From CAADGU01 sp964581605 (lineage in GTDB: Bacteria; Chloroflexota; Anaerolineae; Promineifilales; Promineifilaceae), in the NCBI GenBank assembly GCA_964581605.1, contig CAZOPF010000011.1:16692-80691 (forward strand): a DNA stretch of 64,000 bases. Direction: 5' to 3'. This document shows, piece by piece, positions 63,228 through 64,000 of this stretch. The translations under genes and the position numbers were made by a program. Positions within the stretch are counted from its first letter, which is position 1; each line of letters begins with the position of its first letter. Under the pieces are notes generated by a model. It did not search any database. It saw nothing but the letters and a program-made list of their open reading frames with translations, and was not told where the DNA came from.

Positions 63228-63343
63228 TTATGCCCGTCCTTTCACAATGGCGATTTCGGCGGGGGTACGGCCGTAGAGAGCGTAAACGAGGCGGTCAATT
63301 TCTGCCTCGTAGTCGTGGGTGTCTGCCTGGGGGCAGACCTGTT
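63228..63343 (-). pseudogene. C-terminal remnant of an Eco57I-like restriction-methylase
   Basis: The frame reads HDYEAEIDRLVYALYGRTPAEIAIVKG, then a stop. EIDRLVYxLYGLTxEEIAIVE is the C-terminal pattern of type IIG/Eco57I-family restriction-modification proteins. Only about 38 codons remain, starting where the antitoxin gene ends. It suggests a past deletion next to the toxin-antitoxin pair. Confidence 0.5.
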
Positions 63344-63622
63344 TCAAGGGGTGACGGTTAGTTTGACACCCAGGCTGTGCAGAACTTTTAGAATGGTGTC
63401 ATAGCGAGGTTTGGCGCCTGGTGCCAATGCTTTGTATAGGCTCTCCCGGCCCAGCCCGGCGCTTTGGGCAACAGCGCTCATGCCCCGCGCTTTGGCAACA
63501 TCGGCAATTGCCGCCAGAAACACATCGGGGTTCTCATCTTCTAGCGCCGCGGTCAGGTATTCGGCAATCATTTCTTCGCTATCTAAATAATCGGCTGCAT
63601 CAAATTTGGCAAAGTTTTCCAT
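63344..63622 (-). CDS. HigA-like addiction module antidote
   Basis: 92 residues. FDAADYLDSEEMIAEYLTAALEDENPDVFLAAIADVAKARGMSAVAQSAGLGRESLYKAL is the pattern of the HTH antidote family paired with RelE-like killers. It binds DNA through its helix-turn-helix and neutralises the toxin. It follows the toxin by six bases, toxin first, as in higBA. Confidence 0.92.
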   Translation of the reverse strand: MENFAKFDAADYLDSEEMIAEYLTAALEDENPDVFLAAIADVAKARGMSAVAQSAGLGRESLYKALAPGAKPRYDTILKVLHSLGVKLTVTP

Positions 63623-63628
63623 GATAAA

Positions 63629-63931
63629 CTACTCCTTGAGCCTGCTTGCTAACGCTTTGGCTTTCACAATATCTCGTTTCTGAGAAGATTTATCTCCGCC
63701 CACCAACAGCAATATCAACAAACGGCCTCTTTGGGTGAAATAGACTCTGTAGCCGGGGCCATAATGAATTCGCATTTCGCTGACACCTTCACCAACAGGT
63801 TTTACGTCACCAAGATTGCCTAATTCGGCCGATTTGATGCGGGCCACAATACGCGCCTTGCCCTTGGCATCCTTTAACCCGGTCAGCCATTGGTCGAATT
63901 CATCAGATCGGAGGACGGTGTACACGATCAT
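63629..63931 (-). CDS. HigB/RelE-like toxin
   Basis: 100 residues: FDQWLTGLKDAKGKARIVARIKSAELGNLGDVKPVGEGVSEMRIHYGPGYRVYFTQRG, then LLVGGDKSSQKRDIVKAKALA. This is the phage-derived Gp49-like/addiction-module killer family, predicted to cleave mRNA on the ribosome. The ATG at 63931 starts the family domain; the frame to 63982 is a translated palindrome. Confidence 0.92.
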   Translation of the reverse strand: MIVYTVLRSDEFDQWLTGLKDAKGKARIVARIKSAELGNLGDVKPVGEGVSEMRIHYGPGYRVYFTQRGRLLILLLVGGDKSSQKRDIVKAKALASRLKE

Positions 63932-63956
63932 ATTGTATCCATTCGGATACACAATA
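63931..63956. promoter_or_regulatory. Candidate operator of the toxin-antitoxin operon
   Basis: GTATCC and GGATAC around ATTC, extended on the sides by TATT and AATA, form a palindrome that touches the toxin start codon. Autoregulation by the antitoxin is common in this family. Confidence 0.45.
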
Positions 63957-63960
63957 GCAA

Positions 63961-63996
63961 GGCCGTAGGGGTGTATGGCCATACGCCCCTACGGCC
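63961..63996. repeat. 36-bp palindrome at the right edge
   Basis: GGCCGTAGGGGTGTATGG is followed at once by its complement, with one mismatch and no loop. It contains ACGGCCGT at its right end. It may be part of a longer element beyond the window. Confidence 0.7.
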
Positions 63997-64000
63997 GTTC

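Overview
The window looks like a chromosomal segment of an uncultured or filamentous member of the Chloroflexota (Anaerolineae/Ardenticatenia-like). This is inferred from gene families, not from a marker gene. The supporting signs are several GT-C/PMT-type membrane glycosyltransferases, lipoproteins with long Thr/Pro-rich linkers, modular sensor kinases (TPR-GAF-HK and FHA-GAF-GAF-HK), a Ser/Thr kinase-TPR protein, a b6-like cytochrome b operon, many TTG starts, and a moderately GC-rich base composition. There is one tRNA gene (Val, TAC) and no rRNA, CRISPR array, integrase or transposase.

Layout. 1-4.3 kb: an exported protein cut by the left edge and two GT-C glycosyltransferases. 4.4-9.4 kb: Ser/Thr kinase-TPR, hisE, a flavin-fold protein, and a TetR/DUF4188 pair with two matching operators. 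9.5-16.6 kb: a two-component system, a lipoprotein and two more GT-C proteins, one of them frameshifted. 16.6-24.8 kb: DUF302, rhodanese, mutS, TPR-GAF kinase, dual-specificity phosphatase, mnmA. 24.9-31.1 kb: beta-helix acyltransferase-like protein, SGNH lipoprotein, amidase, molybdenum-hydroxylase small and medium subunits without the large one, CaiB-type CoA-transferase. 31.4-39.2 kb: FHA-GAF-GAF histidine kinase, Gfo/Idh dehydrogenase, two membrane coiled-coil proteins, a lipoprotein, DEAD-box helicase. 39.6-43.5 kb: DUF2442 and the nadC-nadA-nadB operon. 43.7-49.2 kb: GT4 glycosyltransferase, dcd, tRNA-Val, and a Rieske/cytochrome b/diheme cytochrome c operon. 49.3-52.5 kb: MazEF-like pair coupled to a degenerate SF1 helicase. 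52.5-57.2 kb: tetR-DUF2877-ridA divergent from a P450, then an SGNH lipoprotein. 57.4-62.8 kb: GreA-like factor, HPr-kinase-like protein, epimerase, and a panB-panE-panC operon. The right edge holds a HigBA-like toxin-antitoxin pair and a restriction-enzyme remnant.

The most striking content is in the DNA rather than in any one gene. First, the 8-bp palindrome ACGGCCGT recurs several times per kilobase in genes and spacers (nine copies by eye in the first 2.5 kb, against one or two expected by chance in the whole window). It behaves like a highly iterated palindrome and leaves recurrent Thr-Ala-Val, (N/D)-G-R and R-P peptides in the proteins. Second, nearly every intergenic space holds a short 'stutter' element. 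Each is built from imperfectly reiterated 7-12-bp words followed by their reverse complements, drawn from a small shared vocabulary, and many fold into hairpins. Copies lie inside reading frames in phase (mutS, three glycosyltransferases, panE, a DUF2877 gene) and are apparently translated. One word family forms a fixed element of about 106-110 bp in four near-identical copies plus a half copy. These elements also create false N-terminal extensions, so several starts here were moved to the first ribosome-binding-site-supported or conserved codon.
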